Shown: positions 42,706 to 51,786 of the stretch, one piece after another
How the letters are laid out: the number at the start of each line of letters is the position of its first letter
How positions within the stretch are numbered: the first letter of the stretch is position 1
Origin: Pseudorhodoferax sp. Leaf267
GTDB lineage: Bacteria > Pseudomonadota > Gammaproteobacteria > Burkholderiales > Burkholderiaceae_C
Direction: 5' to 3'
Assembly: GCF_001422405.1 (NCBI RefSeq)
Contig: NZ_LMMV01000005.1
Span: 1 to 64,000 of the forward strand
Length of the DNA stretch: 64,000 nucleotides
Program-made: the position numbers and the translations under genes
The notes under the pieces: model-generated
The model's database searches: none
What the model was told of the DNA's origin: nothing
The model's input: only the letters and a program-made list of their open reading frames with translations

Positions 42706-43893
42706 TTACTTGCCGCGCTGGGCCAGCACTTCGGCCGGTTGCACGAGTTGCCCGGTCTTGTTGGACCAGTTGTTCTTGGTATAGCTGGCGACCGCAGCCA
42801 GGTCGGTGTCACTGAGTTGCTTCCAGGACGGCATCGCGCCGTTGTTGGCACCATTCAACAGGATGGCGATCTGCTTGGTGTGGTCGGTGTCGAGCACGAT
42901 GGCAGAGCCGTCCAGCGGCTTGATCGGGCCGGCACCCTTGCCGTTGGCCTGGTGGCAGGCGGCGCAGTTGGCGGCATAGACGCGCTCGCCGCGCTTGGTG
43001 ATGTCCTCCAGCGTCCAGACCTTGGTCGGGTCGTCGAGCTTGGCGGCCATCTTCTTGCGCTCCGCATCGACCCAGGCCGTGTAGTCCTCGGCGGAAACGA
43101 CCTTCACGTGGATGGGCATGTAGGCGTGTTCCTTGCCGCACAGCTCGGCGCACTGGCCGTAGTAGCTGCCGATCTTCTCGGCGCGGAACCAGGTGTCGCG
43201 CACGAAGCCGGGGATCGCGTCCTGCTTGATGCCGAACGCCGGCACCATGAAGGCATGAATCACGTCGTTGGCCGTCGTGATGATGCGGACCTTCTTGTTG
43301 ACGGGCACGACCAGCGCATTGTCGACCTTGAGCAAGTAGTCATCGACGGCCTGGTCCTTGGCGGGGCCACCGGCGTTGGACATGGCGCGGTGCGAACTGT
43401 CCAGCGTGGACACGAAGCCGATGCCCTCGCCTTCGCCCTTGATGTAGTCGTAGCCCCACTTCCACTGCATGCCCGTGGCCTTGATGGTCAGGTCGGCGTT
43501 GCTGGTGTCCTTCATCGCGACGACCACCTTGGTGGCTGGCAGGGCCATCAGGATCACGATGACGAAGGGAACGATGGTCCAGATGATTTCCACCGTGACC
43601 GACTCATGGAAGTTCGCCGCCTTGTAGCCCTGCGACTTGCGGTGCTTCCAGATGGAATAGAACATCACGCCGAACACCGCCACGAAGATCACGGTGCAGA
43701 CGATCAGCATAAACCAGTGCAGCCACTGCTGCTCTTCGGCGATCTTGGTGACAGCGGGGCCGAGGTTGAGCTGGCGCACGGCCGGGCCACCCGGCAGATC
43801 GTTGACCGCATGGGCGGCCGTGGCAGCCCACGCACCGGTTGCGACAACTGCGCGGGACAGCAGGGAAGTCAGCTTGTTCCAGATCATTTTCAT
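42706..43893 (-). CDS. ctaC: Cytochrome c oxidase subunit II fused to cytochrome c
   Basis: 395 residues. A signal or first helix, two membrane helices (about 48-75 and 92-112), then the cupredoxin domain with the Cu-A motif GQCAELCGKEHAYMPIHVKV, then a C-terminal cytochrome c domain with CAACHQANGKG (heme c) and a Met ligand near AMPSWKQL. The fused heme makes this a caa3-like subunit II that takes electrons directly from periplasmic carriers. First structural gene of the oxidase operon. Confidence 0.97.
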   Translation of the reverse strand: MKMIWNKLTSLLSRAVVATGAWAATAAHAVNDLPGGPAVRQLNLGPAVTKIAEEQQWLHWFMLIVCTVIFVAVFGVMFYSIWKHRKSQGYKAANFHESVTVEIIWTIVPFVIVILMALPATKVVVAMKDTSNADLTIKATGMQWKWGYDYIKGEGEGIGFVSTLDSSHRAMSNAGGPAKDQAVDDYLLKVDNALVVPVNKKVRIITTANDVIHAFMVPAFGIKQDAIPGFVRDTWFRAEKIGSYYGQCAELCGKEHAYMPIHVKVVSAEDYTAWVDAERKKMAAKLDDPTKVWTLEDITKRGERVYAANCAACHQANGKGAGPIKPLDGSAIVLDTDHTKQIAILLNGANNGAMPSWKQLSDTDLAAVASYTKNNWSNKTGQLVQPAEVLAQRGK

Positions 43894-43929
43894 CGTCTTT
43901 ACTTCTTCAACCTCAATGAACCACCCTGC

Positions 43930-44406
43930 TCAGGCCCCACGCAGCGCCATCCTGATCTCGCGCGCCAGCGCCGGCCGCAGATCGGGCCGCACATAGCGGC
44001 CCACCTCGACGCTGCGGCCCTGGCCCGAAACCTCGATCAGCGAATGATCGCTGGTCTTGGGCTCGATGCGGACCCACTCCCTGCGGAACTCGGCCCGCTC
44101 CAGACGGCCCGCGTTCTCGAGCTCGACGACCAGACGACCGTCCTGCAACGAGATGCGCTCGCCATCGGTCGCGTGGCGGGAATACACCAGGAAGGCAATT
44201 CCGACGACCAGCACTTCCAACCACGCGAACGGCAGGATCAACTTGGCACCCTGCAACCAGAAAAACGTCCCGATGCCCAGAGACACCACGCAGATCGACG
44301 CGTACAACCAGCCCAGTTGGGCCGGCGTGACGGAACAGTTGCGCTTCAGGAACCAGTGGATGTTCTGGCCTGACACAGTGGCGAAGCGATAAACCAGATT
44401 CGTCAC
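43930..44406 (-). CDS. DUF2244 membrane protein
   Basis: About 158 residues. Two membrane helices (about 32-50 and 59-76) are followed by a beta-rich cytosolic domain (ERISLQDGRLVVELENAGRL, REWVRIEP). It matches DUF2244, a family regularly located upstream of ctaC. The start is uncertain: GTG 44406 or TTG 44412. It precedes ctaC by 36 nt and is probably co-transcribed. Function unknown. Confidence 0.82.
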   Translation of the reverse strand: MTNLVYRFATVSGQNIHWFLKRNCSVTPAQLGWLYASICVVSLGIGTFFWLQGAKLILPFAWLEVLVVGIAFLVYSRHATDGERISLQDGRLVVELENAGRLERAEFRREWVRIEPKTSDHSLIEVSGQGRSVEVGRYVRPDLRPALAREIRMALRGA

Positions 44407-44572
44407 GGACAACGGCTCAAGAAAAGCGGCAAGCTTCGACGGGCCGAGGCCCGCGAAACCACCTGATCAATGCATGGGGGAAGACCCGGGTGTTTCAGAA
44501 ACCCTTCATTGTAGCCCGGGATTCCGTGCGATTTGCCCAGCAAAGCCGGGGCGAAAAGGGCTGCGCGCGCCC

Positions 44573-45478
44573 TCATCCGCCGGGTGTCCCGCCCTGCTGC
44601 AGCATGCTGCGCATGTCCTGCAGCGAGACCGCGGATTCGGCCGCCATGCGCGGGCGCGGCGCGGGCTTGAAGGCATGTCCGTACACGATCTCGAAAGTCA
44701 GGGTGAGCCGCCCCTGCTCGTCCGCGTCGGCCAGTTCGCGCGCCAGCTCGGCTTCCAGCCGCTGGCGCCAGTGCCGGCCGCGCAATCCGGCGAAGCGCTG
44801 CGGATGCAGGTTGCGGCCCAGCTCGCGCAGGTCCTGCAGCAGCCGGTCGGGCGACGCATAGGTCAGGCGGATGCGCTCCATGTCCATGATGGGTTCGGCG
44901 AAGCCGGCGTGCACCAGCATGTCGCCCCAATCGTGCATGTCGGTGAAGGCGTGGCCCGGCGGTGGCCAGCCCATCGCGGCGTAGACACGGCGCAGCTCCT
45001 GCAGAGTGTCCGGCCCCAGGCACGAGAACATCAAAAAGCCGTCCACAGCGAGAGAACGGCTCCAGTCGCCGATCAGCGCCTGCGGGTCGGCCATCTGGTG
45101 CAGCAGCATGTTGGACCAGGCCATGTCGATGCCGCCGGCCGGCGGCGGGCCGGCATGCTGGAGCGCGGCACTCCAGCGCTTGGGGTTCCACCAGGCGTCG
45201 GTCTGCGCCGCGATGGCCTGTTCGGCCAGGGCTGGCGACGACTCGACGATGTAGCAGGCGGCCTGCGGGTAGCGCTTGCGCAGCGCGGCATGCGCCTGCA
45301 TGCCACCACGCAGTGGCGACCAGTCGGCCCAGGACGTGGGCTGGCGCGTGATCCACTGCAGCCGCTCCATCATGCGGCGCGCCACCTCCTCGTGCAGCCA
45401 GGGCGCAGTCTGCGTGGCCTGCTGCGCCCAGCGGGCGGCGGCAACGGGGTCGATGGTGGGGGGGCGCTGGCTGCTCAT
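44573..45478 (-). CDS. SAM-dependent methyltransferase, BioC-like
   Basis: 301 residues. The methyltransferase-11-type core is spread over residues about 60-160 (YIVESSPALAEQAI, GGIDMAWSNMLLHQMADPQA, DGFLMFSCLGPDTLQELRRV), a pattern shared with BioC, which methylates malonyl-ACP for biotin synthesis. The expected GCGTG SAM loop is poorly conserved here, so activity is less certain. ATG 45478 (MSSQRPPT); 26 bp separate it from the divergent comF-like gene. Confidence 0.7.
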   Translation of the reverse strand: MSSQRPPTIDPVAAARWAQQATQTAPWLHEEVARRMMERLQWITRQPTSWADWSPLRGGMQAHAALRKRYPQAACYIVESSPALAEQAIAAQTDAWWNPKRWSAALQHAGPPPAGGIDMAWSNMLLHQMADPQALIGDWSRSLAVDGFLMFSCLGPDTLQELRRVYAAMGWPPPGHAFTDMHDWGDMLVHAGFAEPIMDMERIRLTYASPDRLLQDLRELGRNLHPQRFAGLRGRHWRQRLEAELARELADADEQGRLTLTFEIVYGHAFKPAPRPRMAAESAVSLQDMRSMLQQGGTPGG

Positions 45479-45504
45479 GGGGCGCTGGCGAGTATATTGA
45501 CCCG

Positions 45505-46194
45505 ATGCTCGCGCGCCTGCTTGCAGCCCTGCCCAGCCAGTGCGCGGTCTGCCGCCGCTGGCAGGGCCAGCCGCTGTGCGAGGGCTGCGTCCAGCGCTTC
45601 GCGCAACCGGAACCACGCTGCAACACCTGCGCGCTACCCATCACGGGCGGCGCCGCGCAATGCGGCGAATGCCTGCGCCACCCGCCGCCCCTGGACGCCT
45701 GCATCTGCGCCGTGGCGTATGCCTACCCGTGGTCCGACTGCATCGCGCGCTACAAATTCCGGCAACAGCCGGGCTGGGCCGCGGCATTGGCCGAGCTGCT
45801 GCGCCACGCGCCCTGGGTCGAGCCCGCGCTGGAATGCGCCGATCTCGTGCTGCCGATGCCGCTGTCGCCGCAGCGCCTGCGTGAGCGCGGCTTCAACCAG
45901 GCCCTGGAGATCGCGCGCCGGCTCGCACCTGCAAAAACCGATGCGCGGCTGCTGCTGCGCATCCGCGACACAACACCGCAGCTGTCGCTCAGTGCCGCCG
46001 AACGGGCGCGCAACGTGCGAGGGGCGTTCGCACTCGAGCCGCTGCGGGCGCACCGGCTGCGCGGTCTCGATGTCGTGCTGGTCGACGACGTGATGACCAG
46101 CGGAGCCTCGTTGTTCGCGGCCGCGCGAACCCTGCGCGAGGGCGGGGCCGCACGCGTGACGGCGGTGGTGCTGGCCCGCACGGCCAAAACCTGA
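45505..46194 (+). CDS. comF: ComF-family phosphoribosyltransferase-like protein
   Basis: 229 residues. An N-terminal zinc ribbon (CAVCRRWQGQPLCEGC, then CNTCALPI and CGEC) is followed by a type-I phosphoribosyltransferase domain with VVLVDDVMTSGAS (PRPP loop). ComF proteins are linked to DNA uptake/competence and single-strand DNA handling. The divergent start of the methyltransferase gene is only 26 bp away; TATATT near 45495 may be a -10 for one side. Confidence 0.9.
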   Translation: MLARLLAALPSQCAVCRRWQGQPLCEGCVQRFAQPEPRCNTCALPITGGAAQCGECLRHPPPLDACICAVAYAYPWSDCIARYKFRQQPGWAAALAELLRHAPWVEPALECADLVLPMPLSPQRLRERGFNQALEIARRLAPAKTDARLLLRIRDTTPQLSLSAAERARNVRGAFALEPLRAHRLRGLDVVLVDDVMTSGASLFAAARTLREGGAARVTAVVLARTAKT

Positions 46195-46209
46195 GCCGAC
46201 AATCGCGCG

Positions 46210-46680
46210 ATGTTCCACATCGTCCTCGTCGCGCCCGAAATCCCGCCCAACACGGGCAATGTCATCCGCCTGGCCGCCAACACCGGCTGCACGCTGCACC
46301 TGGTCGAGCCACTGGGTTTTTCGATGGACGACAAGCACATGCGCCGCGCCGGGCTGGACTACCACGAGTACGCCGAATTGCGCCGCCATGCCGATTGGGC
46401 CAGCCTCGTCGCCACCGAGCAGCCCAGCCCGCAGCGCATGTTCGCCATGACCACACGCGGCTCGCGCCCTGCGCATGAGGTGGCCTTTGCACCTGGCGAC
46501 TGGCTGGTGTTCGGCTCGGAAACCAGCGGACTGCCGCCCGCATTGCGCGACGGCTTCCCGCTCGAGCAGCGCCTGCGGCTGCCCATGCGCGCCGGCCAGC
46601 GCAGCCTGAATCTGTCGAACGCCGTGGCCGTGACGGTCTTCGAAGCCTGGCGCCAGTGCGGCTTCGCCGGCGCCGGCTAA
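46210..46680 (+). CDS. trmL: tRNA (cytidine/uridine-34-2'-O)-methyltransferase
   Basis: 156 residues, SPOUT-class trefoil-knot enzyme. Motifs NTGNVIRLAANTG (about 17-29), VFGSETSGLP and RLPMRAGQRSLNLSNAVAVT match TrmL. It methylates the ribose of wobble-position C34/U34 in leucine tRNAs. It follows comF by 15 nt and overlaps the convergent MaoC gene at the stop codons. Confidence 0.95.
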   Translation: MFHIVLVAPEIPPNTGNVIRLAANTGCTLHLVEPLGFSMDDKHMRRAGLDYHEYAELRRHADWASLVATEQPSPQRMFAMTTRGSRPAHEVAFAPGDWLVFGSETSGLPPALRDGFPLEQRLRLPMRAGQRSLNLSNAVAVTVFEAWRQCGFAGAG

Positions 46681-47129
46681 AAGCGCCGCACCAGCGACTC
46701 GGCTACGCAGGCCGGCTTGGCCTGGCCTTCGATCTCCACCGTCACTTCCCAGGTCTGCTGCACACCGTCGCCCGCCACGGGCTCGCTGGACAGCAGTTTC
46801 AAATGCCCGCGCAGCCGGCTGCCCACCGGCACCGGGTTGATGAAACGCACCTTGTTCAGCCCGTAGTTCACACCCATGCGCGTCTGCTCCACCTTCACCG
46901 CGCTGGCGAAGAACAGCGGGAGCAGCGACAGCGTGAGGTAGCCGTGCGCGATCGGCGCTCCGAAGGGCCCGGCCTTGGCGCGCTCTGGGTCGACATGGAT
47001 CCACTGGTGGTCGCCCGTGGCCTCGGCGAACAGGTTCACCTGCTGCTGCGTGATGGTGGTCCACTCGCTGACCGCGATGTCCTGGCCCACCAGGGCCGTC
47101 AACTCGCCCAGGGTCTGGAAAGTCCTCAT
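46677..47129 (-). CDS. MaoC-family enoyl-CoA hydratase
   Basis: 150 residues, hot-dog fold. The hydratase-2 motif ATGDHQWIHVDPERA supplies the catalytic Asp46 and His51; GAPIAHGYLTLSLLP follows. It adds water to (R)-specific enoyl-CoA or a related thioester. Convergent with trmL (4-nt overlap) and 23 nt downstream of the ParA-like gene on the same strand. Confidence 0.9.
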   Translation of the reverse strand: MRTFQTLGELTALVGQDIAVSEWTTITQQQVNLFAEATGDHQWIHVDPERAKAGPFGAPIAHGYLTLSLLPLFFASAVKVEQTRMGVNYGLNKVRFINPVPVGSRLRGHLKLLSSEPVAGDGVQQTWEVTVEIEGQAKPACVAESLVRRF

Positions 47130-47152
47130 GTGTCTCGTCTCTTTCTTCGGTT

Positions 47153-47773
47153 TCAGGGGTTGTCCAGCCAATGGCACAGGGCGCGCCATTGCTCCAGATC
47201 TTTCTCGACGCGTGCAGGCGCCACGTCGAACAGCGTCAGCCCGCGTGCGGCCAGGTGCACGTAGTTCTGCGTGTTGCGCAGCTCGCCCAGCACCGGCAAG
47301 CTCAGGCTGGAGATGTAGTCGCGCAGCTTGTCGGCAGCCAGCGTGCGCGCATCCACGCGCATGCCGACCAGGCCGATGCGGAGCTTGTCGGCATGGCGGC
47401 GCTCGGCCAGCTTGTCCAGGAAATCGCGCGTGGCGAAGATGTCGAACACGCTGGGCTGCAGCGGCACGACCACCTGGTCGGCCAGCTTCATGAGCTCGTT
47501 GAACCGCTTGCCATGCAGGCCGCCCGGCGTGTCGATCACCACATGCGTCGTGCCCCTGGGCGGCCGTGCGATCTGGTCGGTGCCGATCTCCCAGGTGCGG
47601 ATAGGCCGCGCCGCGGCGGGCCGCAGGCCCAGCCACAGCGCCGAGGACTGCTGGCGGTCTGCATCGCCCAGCATCACGGCATGGCCTTGCGATGCGAAGT
47701 AACCCGCGATGTTGGTGGCCAGCGTCGACTTTCCGACACCGCCCTTGGGATTGGCAACGACCACGACCGGCAT
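47153..47773 (-). CDS. ParA-family ATPase
   Basis: 206 residues. Deviant Walker A (PKGGVGKST, residues 9-17), Walker A' (LGDADRQQSS) and Walker B (HVVIDTPGG). It belongs to the short, plasmid-type ParA/MinD class without an N-terminal HTH. No parB or parS-like repeat lies beside it, so it may position another cellular cargo. ATG 47773 is preferred (MPVVVVANPKGG). Confidence 0.88.
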   Translation of the reverse strand: MPVVVVANPKGGVGKSTLATNIAGYFASQGHAVMLGDADRQQSSALWLGLRPAAARPIRTWEIGTDQIARPPRGTTHVVIDTPGGLHGKRFNELMKLADQVVVPLQPSVFDIFATRDFLDKLAERRHADKLRIGLVGMRVDARTLAADKLRDYISSLSLPVLGELRNTQNYVHLAARGLTLFDVAPARVEKDLEQWRALCHWLDNP

Positions 47774-47820
47774 GCATGCTCCTCTCGCCACTGGCGCTGG
47801 CTTTGCGCTATGTTAGCGAG

Positions 47821-48444
47821 ATGCCCGCAGCTCAGAATTTCGACAACAGGCCCGGCATCTACCTGATCGCAGCCCACCCCGCATGGCGGCAGTCGCGTGT
47901 GAACCAGCGCCTGCTGGCCGGCGCGCGCGCCCTGGCGCGGCCGGGGCTGGACATCCAGGACCTGTACGCCAGCTATCCCGACTACAGCATCGACGTGCAG
48001 GCCGAGCAGGCCCGCGCCGAGGCGGCCCGCCTCATCGTGCTGATGCACCCGATCCAGTGGTATTCCATGCCCGCGCTGCAGAAGCTTTGGCTGGACGAGG
48101 TGCTGACCTACGGCTGGGCCTACGGCGCGGCATCGGCCGAAGCCGGCTCGCGCGAACAGGCGCCGGCCGGCACGCCAGGCACCGCGCTGCGCGGCAAGGC
48201 GCTGTGGCTGGTGGCCACCACGGGTGGGGCGGAAGACTCCTACAGCACCGGCAGCTACAACCGCCACCCCTTCGAAGCCTTCCTGCCGCCCTACCGGCAG
48301 ACCGCCGCGCTGTGCGGCATGGACTTCTTGCCGCCGCTGGTGCTGCACGGCGCACACAGCGCCGGCGTGAAGGAGGTGGACGCCCATGTGCAGCGCTTCT
48401 GTGACCTGCTGCAGCGCTACCCCGAGTGGACCGGAGCGGCCTGA
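47821..48444 (+). CDS. KefF-like NAD(P)H oxidoreductase (flavodoxin fold)
   Basis: 207 residues. Flavodoxin-like quinone reductase with IAAHPAWRQSRVNQRL (phosphate loop), MHPIQWYSMPALQKLWLDEV and TTGGAEDSYSTGSYNRHP. In KefFC systems the oxidoreductase stimulates the K+/H+ antiporter and detoxifies quinones. ATG 47821; it is 3 nt upstream of the kefC-like gene and clearly in the same operon. Confidence 0.88.
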   Translation: MPAAQNFDNRPGIYLIAAHPAWRQSRVNQRLLAGARALARPGLDIQDLYASYPDYSIDVQAEQARAEAARLIVLMHPIQWYSMPALQKLWLDEVLTYGWAYGAASAEAGSREQAPAGTPGTALRGKALWLVATTGGAEDSYSTGSYNRHPFEAFLPPYRQTAALCGMDFLPPLVLHGAHSAGVKEVDAHVQRFCDLLQRYPEWTGAA

Positions 48445-48447
48445 CCC

Positions 48448-50262
48448 ATGGACCACGCACCCACCTGGCTGGTCAACAGCTTCATCTATCTGTCGGCCGC
48501 CGTCGTCGTGGTGCCGCTGTCGCGCGCGCTCGGCCTGGGCGCCATCATCGGCTACCTGGTGGCCGGCATGGCCATCGGCCCCTGGGGTCTTGCCTTGGTG
48601 CCCAACGTGCAGGACGTGCTGCACTTTGCCGAATTCGGCGTGGTGCTGATGCTGTTCCTGGTCGGCCTGGAGCTGGAGCCCAAGCGGCTGTGGAGCCTGC
48701 GCCGGCCCATTTTCGGCGGCGGTTCGGCCCAGGTGCTGGCCTGCGCGCTGGCCATCTTCGGCGTGGCGCTGGCCTGCGGCGTGGGCTGGCGCATCGCGCT
48801 GGTGGCGGCGCTGGGCCTGTCGCTGTCGTCCACGGCGATCGCGCTGCAGGTGCTGGCCGAGCGCAACCTCATGGGCACACGCAGCGGCCAGGCCGGCTTT
48901 TCCATCCTGCTGTTCCAGGACGTGGCCGCCATCCCCATCCTGGCGCTGCTGCCCGTGTTGGGCGTGGCCACGGCCGATGTCGACAGCACCCACCCGGCGC
49001 TGGAGGCGGCCAAGACCGTGGCCGTGATCGCCGGCATCGTGCTGGGCGGCCGGCTGCTGGTGCGCCCGCTGCTGCGCTGGATCGCGCGCAGCCGCACGCC
49101 CGAGATCTTCACCGCCACCGCCCTGCTGCTGGTGGTGGGCATCGCGTTCCTCATGCACCAGGTCGGCCTGTCGATGGCGCTGGGCGCCTTCCTGGCCGGC
49201 GTGCTGCTGGCCGAGAGCGAATACCGCCGCGAGCTGGAGACCGACATCGAGCCCTTCAAGGGCCTGCTGCTGGGCCTGTTCTTCATCGCGGTCGGCATGA
49301 GCATCGACTTCGGCGTGCTGATCAAGTCCCCCGGCACCATGGCGCTGATCGTCCTGGGCTTCCTCACGCTCAAGCTGGTCGTGATCTACGCGCTGGCGAC
49401 CGCCATGCGCATGCCGATCCAGGAGCGGCCGGTGTTCACGCTGCTGCTGGCGCAGGGCGGCGAGTTCGCATTCGTGGTGTTCCAGGCTGGCACCAGCGCG
49501 CGCGTGCTGCCGGCCGACATGGCCTCGCTGCTGACGGGCGCCGTGGCCTTGTCGATGCTGCTGAGCCCGCTGCTGCTGGTGTTGGTGGACCGCTACCTGC
49601 TGCCGCGCTTCAACCGCGGCACGGCCGCCCAACCGGCCACCATCTCCGAGCCGCAGGAGGCGCCGGTCATCATCGCGGGCTTTGGCCGCTACGGGCAGAT
49701 CGTGGGCCGCGCGCTGTTCGCCCAGGGCCTGCAGTGCACGGTGCTGGAGCATGACGCCGACCTGATCGAGGCCATCCGCCCGCTGGGCTTTCGCGTGTTC
49801 TACGGCGACGCCACGCGGCTGGATGTGCTGCGCGTGGCCGGCGCCGCGCACGCGCGCGTGCTGGTGGTGGCGGTGGACGACAAGGAGCAGAACCTGCGGG
49901 TGGTCGACCTGGCGCGCGAGCATTTCCCGCACCTGCAGATCGTGGCCCGCGCGCGCGACGTGCCGCACTGGAACGCCCTGCGCGAACGCGGCGTGCATCG
50001 CGTGGAGCGCGAGCTGTTCGAGTCCAGCCTGCGCAGTGCGCGCAGCGTGCTGGAGGTGCTGGGCCTGCCGCCGCACGAGGCGCGTCATGAGCTCATGCGC
50101 TTTCGGCGCCACAACCTCGCGCTGTTCGAGCGCATGCACCCGCACTTCAAGGACCGGGCGACCGCCCTGGCGCTGGCGCGCCAGGGCCGGCAAGAGCTGG
50201 AGCAACAACTGGCACGCGAGCGCGAGGAACGCAACGATCAACGCTCGCGCTGGGGCGATTGA
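48448..50262 (+). CDS. Glutathione-regulated K+/H+ antiporter KefC-type
   Basis: 604 residues. An N-terminal CPA2 antiporter domain of about 12-13 helices (GYLVAGMAIGPWG, LLMLFLVGLELEPKRLW, GLSLSSTAIALQVL, LFQDVAAIPIL) is followed by a TrkA-N Rossmann domain (IIAGFGRYGQIVGRAL, about 407-422; YGDATRLDVLR) that binds nucleotide and glutathione adducts. Released during electrophile stress to lower cytoplasmic pH. The partner reductase gene is immediately upstream. Confidence 0.92.
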   Translation: MDHAPTWLVNSFIYLSAAVVVVPLSRALGLGAIIGYLVAGMAIGPWGLALVPNVQDVLHFAEFGVVLMLFLVGLELEPKRLWSLRRPIFGGGSAQVLACALAIFGVALACGVGWRIALVAALGLSLSSTAIALQVLAERNLMGTRSGQAGFSILLFQDVAAIPILALLPVLGVATADVDSTHPALEAAKTVAVIAGIVLGGRLLVRPLLRWIARSRTPEIFTATALLLVVGIAFLMHQVGLSMALGAFLAGVLLAESEYRRELETDIEPFKGLLLGLFFIAVGMSIDFGVLIKSPGTMALIVLGFLTLKLVVIYALATAMRMPIQERPVFTLLLAQGGEFAFVVFQAGTSARVLPADMASLLTGAVALSMLLSPLLLVLVDRYLLPRFNRGTAAQPATISEPQEAPVIIAGFGRYGQIVGRALFAQGLQCTVLEHDADLIEAIRPLGFRVFYGDATRLDVLRVAGAAHARVLVVAVDDKEQNLRVVDLAREHFPHLQIVARARDVPHWNALRERGVHRVERELFESSLRSARSVLEVLGLPPHEARHELMRFRRHNLALFERMHPHFKDRATALALARQGRQELEQQLAREREERNDQRSRWGD

Positions 50263-50265
50263 GCC

Positions 50266-51021
50266 TCAGCGCAGCCCGTCCCACAGCAGCTTGCAGCCTG
50301 TCAGCAGCATGCCGATGTTGATGAGGCGGTAGAACAGCACCGGCGAGATGCGCCGTGCAATCCGCACGCCGGCCCACACGCCCAGCGGCGCGAACGGCAG
50401 CAGCAGCATCGAGGTGGCCAGGTTGCGCGCATCGAACAGCCCCAGCCAGGCCTAAGGCACCCACTTGGCCAGGTTGATGCAGAAGAAGAACACCGCCAGC
50501 GTGGCAGCGAACTGTATCGGTGGCAGCTTGAGCGGAATCACATAGGCATTGAGCGGCGGCCCGCCCGTGTGCGAGACGAAGCTCGTGAAGCCCGACAGCG
50601 TGGCCAGCACGCCGCCGGCCCAGCGCGGTGGCGGCGGGCTGTCGGCACGCGGCGCAAGCAACCAGCGCTGCGCGAGAAAAGCCAGTGTGAACACGCCCAC
50701 CAGCGTGGCCACCGTGCGGGTGTCCAGCACGCGGAACAGCAGCGTGCCGACCAGCGTGCCCAGCAGGCCGAACGGGATCAGCAGCTTGAGCAGCGGCTTG
50801 TCCACCTCGCGCCGGTAGGCTGCCACGCTCACGATGTCGATCAGCAGCATGGCCGGCATCAGCAGCGCGGCGGACTGCGGCACCGGCGTGACCAGCGCCA
50901 TGAGCGGCACGGCCAGCGCGCCCAGGCCGGCGCCGAAGCCGCTCTTGGACAGACCCATCAGCAGCACGGCGGGAATGGCCGTGGCGTAGAAGGGCCAGCC
51001 GGTGATGAGGTTCCAGTCCAT
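50266..51021 (-). pseudogene. TauE/SafE-family permease with in-frame stop
   Basis: The 252-codon frame from ATG 51021 encodes MDWNLITGWPFYATAIPAVL, GLSKSGFGAGLGALAVPLMA and HTGGPPLNAYVIPLKL, a TauE/SafE permease of sulphur compounds or organic acids. A TAG at 50452-50454 (codon 190) interrupts it inside NLAKWVP-stop-AWLGLFD. After the stop the frame resumes with family-like sequence (RRISPVLFYRLINIGMLLTG) to TGA at 50266. The stop stands where Tyr is expected. The gene is recently inactivated or the base is an error. Convergent with kefC. Confidence 0.85.
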
Positions 51022-51201
51022 GGGCAAGTTCTGGCGGATAGCTGCGTGGAGAGGTTGCAGGCAGGCGCTCAGGACGTCGCATCGCGCAGGCCTGCTGTCG
51101 AAGGCGCGGCAGTGTAGGCCACGGCCCGTCGCACCTTGGCGCGACTGTGGCGATGGCAGCGCGCTCAAGCTGGCGCCGCAGGCGCCGATAACCCGAAGAC
51201 G

Positions 51202-51783
51202 ATGCGCACCCTGTTGATCCCTTGCCTGGCCGGCCTCTCGCTGGCTGCCGCCTGCCAAGGCGCCGCCGCGGCCGAATGGACCCTGCTGCCCCACCCCGCC
51301 TCCAGCGGCTACACGCTCTACACCGACCCGGCAGCCGGCCAGCCCAGGCACAACAAGTACGTGGGCTATGTGTTGGGCAATGCCATGCAGGCCTGGTTTG
51401 TGACGGACTACGCCACGCCGCACCGCTGGACGATCTTCCAGGTGCTGTCGAGCAAGGAGCTGCTGGAGTTCGACTGCAAGCGCGGCAGCGTGCGCATGCT
51501 GGTGCGGCGCTATTACGACAGCCCGATGGCGCAGGGCCGCATCGTCGCCAGCGAGCCCGAAGCCACGGGCTTCACACGCGTGGTGCCGGGCGACCCGGAG
51601 GAGACGATGTTCCAGTCGGCCTGCGCGCGCATGCAGGCGCTGCACCATCCGCCGACCGCCCCGCCGCCCGCCGCCACGCCGGTTGCGCAGGCGCCCGTGA
51701 TGGCCCCGCTGGATGTGCCGGCGGCGCAGGGTGTGGTCGTGCAGCCGGTCGAGATGCCGGCCGCCGCCCCCGCACAGCCCTGA
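51202..51783 (+). CDS. Secreted surface-adhesin-E-like protein
   Basis: 193 residues: signal peptide (MRTLLIPCLAGLSLAAACQG, cleavage near AAAAE) then a beta-rich domain with WTLLPHP, YTLYTDP, VWF-like AWFVTDYATPHRW and a Cys pair (EFDCKRG, FQSACARM), in the manner of the adhesin-E (PF16747) family. The C-terminal 45 residues are Pro/Ala-rich and disordered. Function unknown; location probably periplasmic or surface. Stop is 3 nt before the convergent M20 gene. Confidence 0.7.
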   Translation: MRTLLIPCLAGLSLAAACQGAAAAEWTLLPHPASSGYTLYTDPAAGQPRHNKYVGYVLGNAMQAWFVTDYATPHRWTIFQVLSSKELLEFDCKRGSVRMLVRRYYDSPMAQGRIVASEPEATGFTRVVPGDPEETMFQSACARMQALHHPPTAPPPAATPVAQAPVMAPLDVPAAQGVVVQPVEMPAAAPAQP

Positions 51784-51786
51784 GCG

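Noticed and set aside
47153-47773. Chromosome partitioning parA
   Set aside because: No parB, parS cluster or origin genes nearby; it lacks the genomic context of the main ParABS system.
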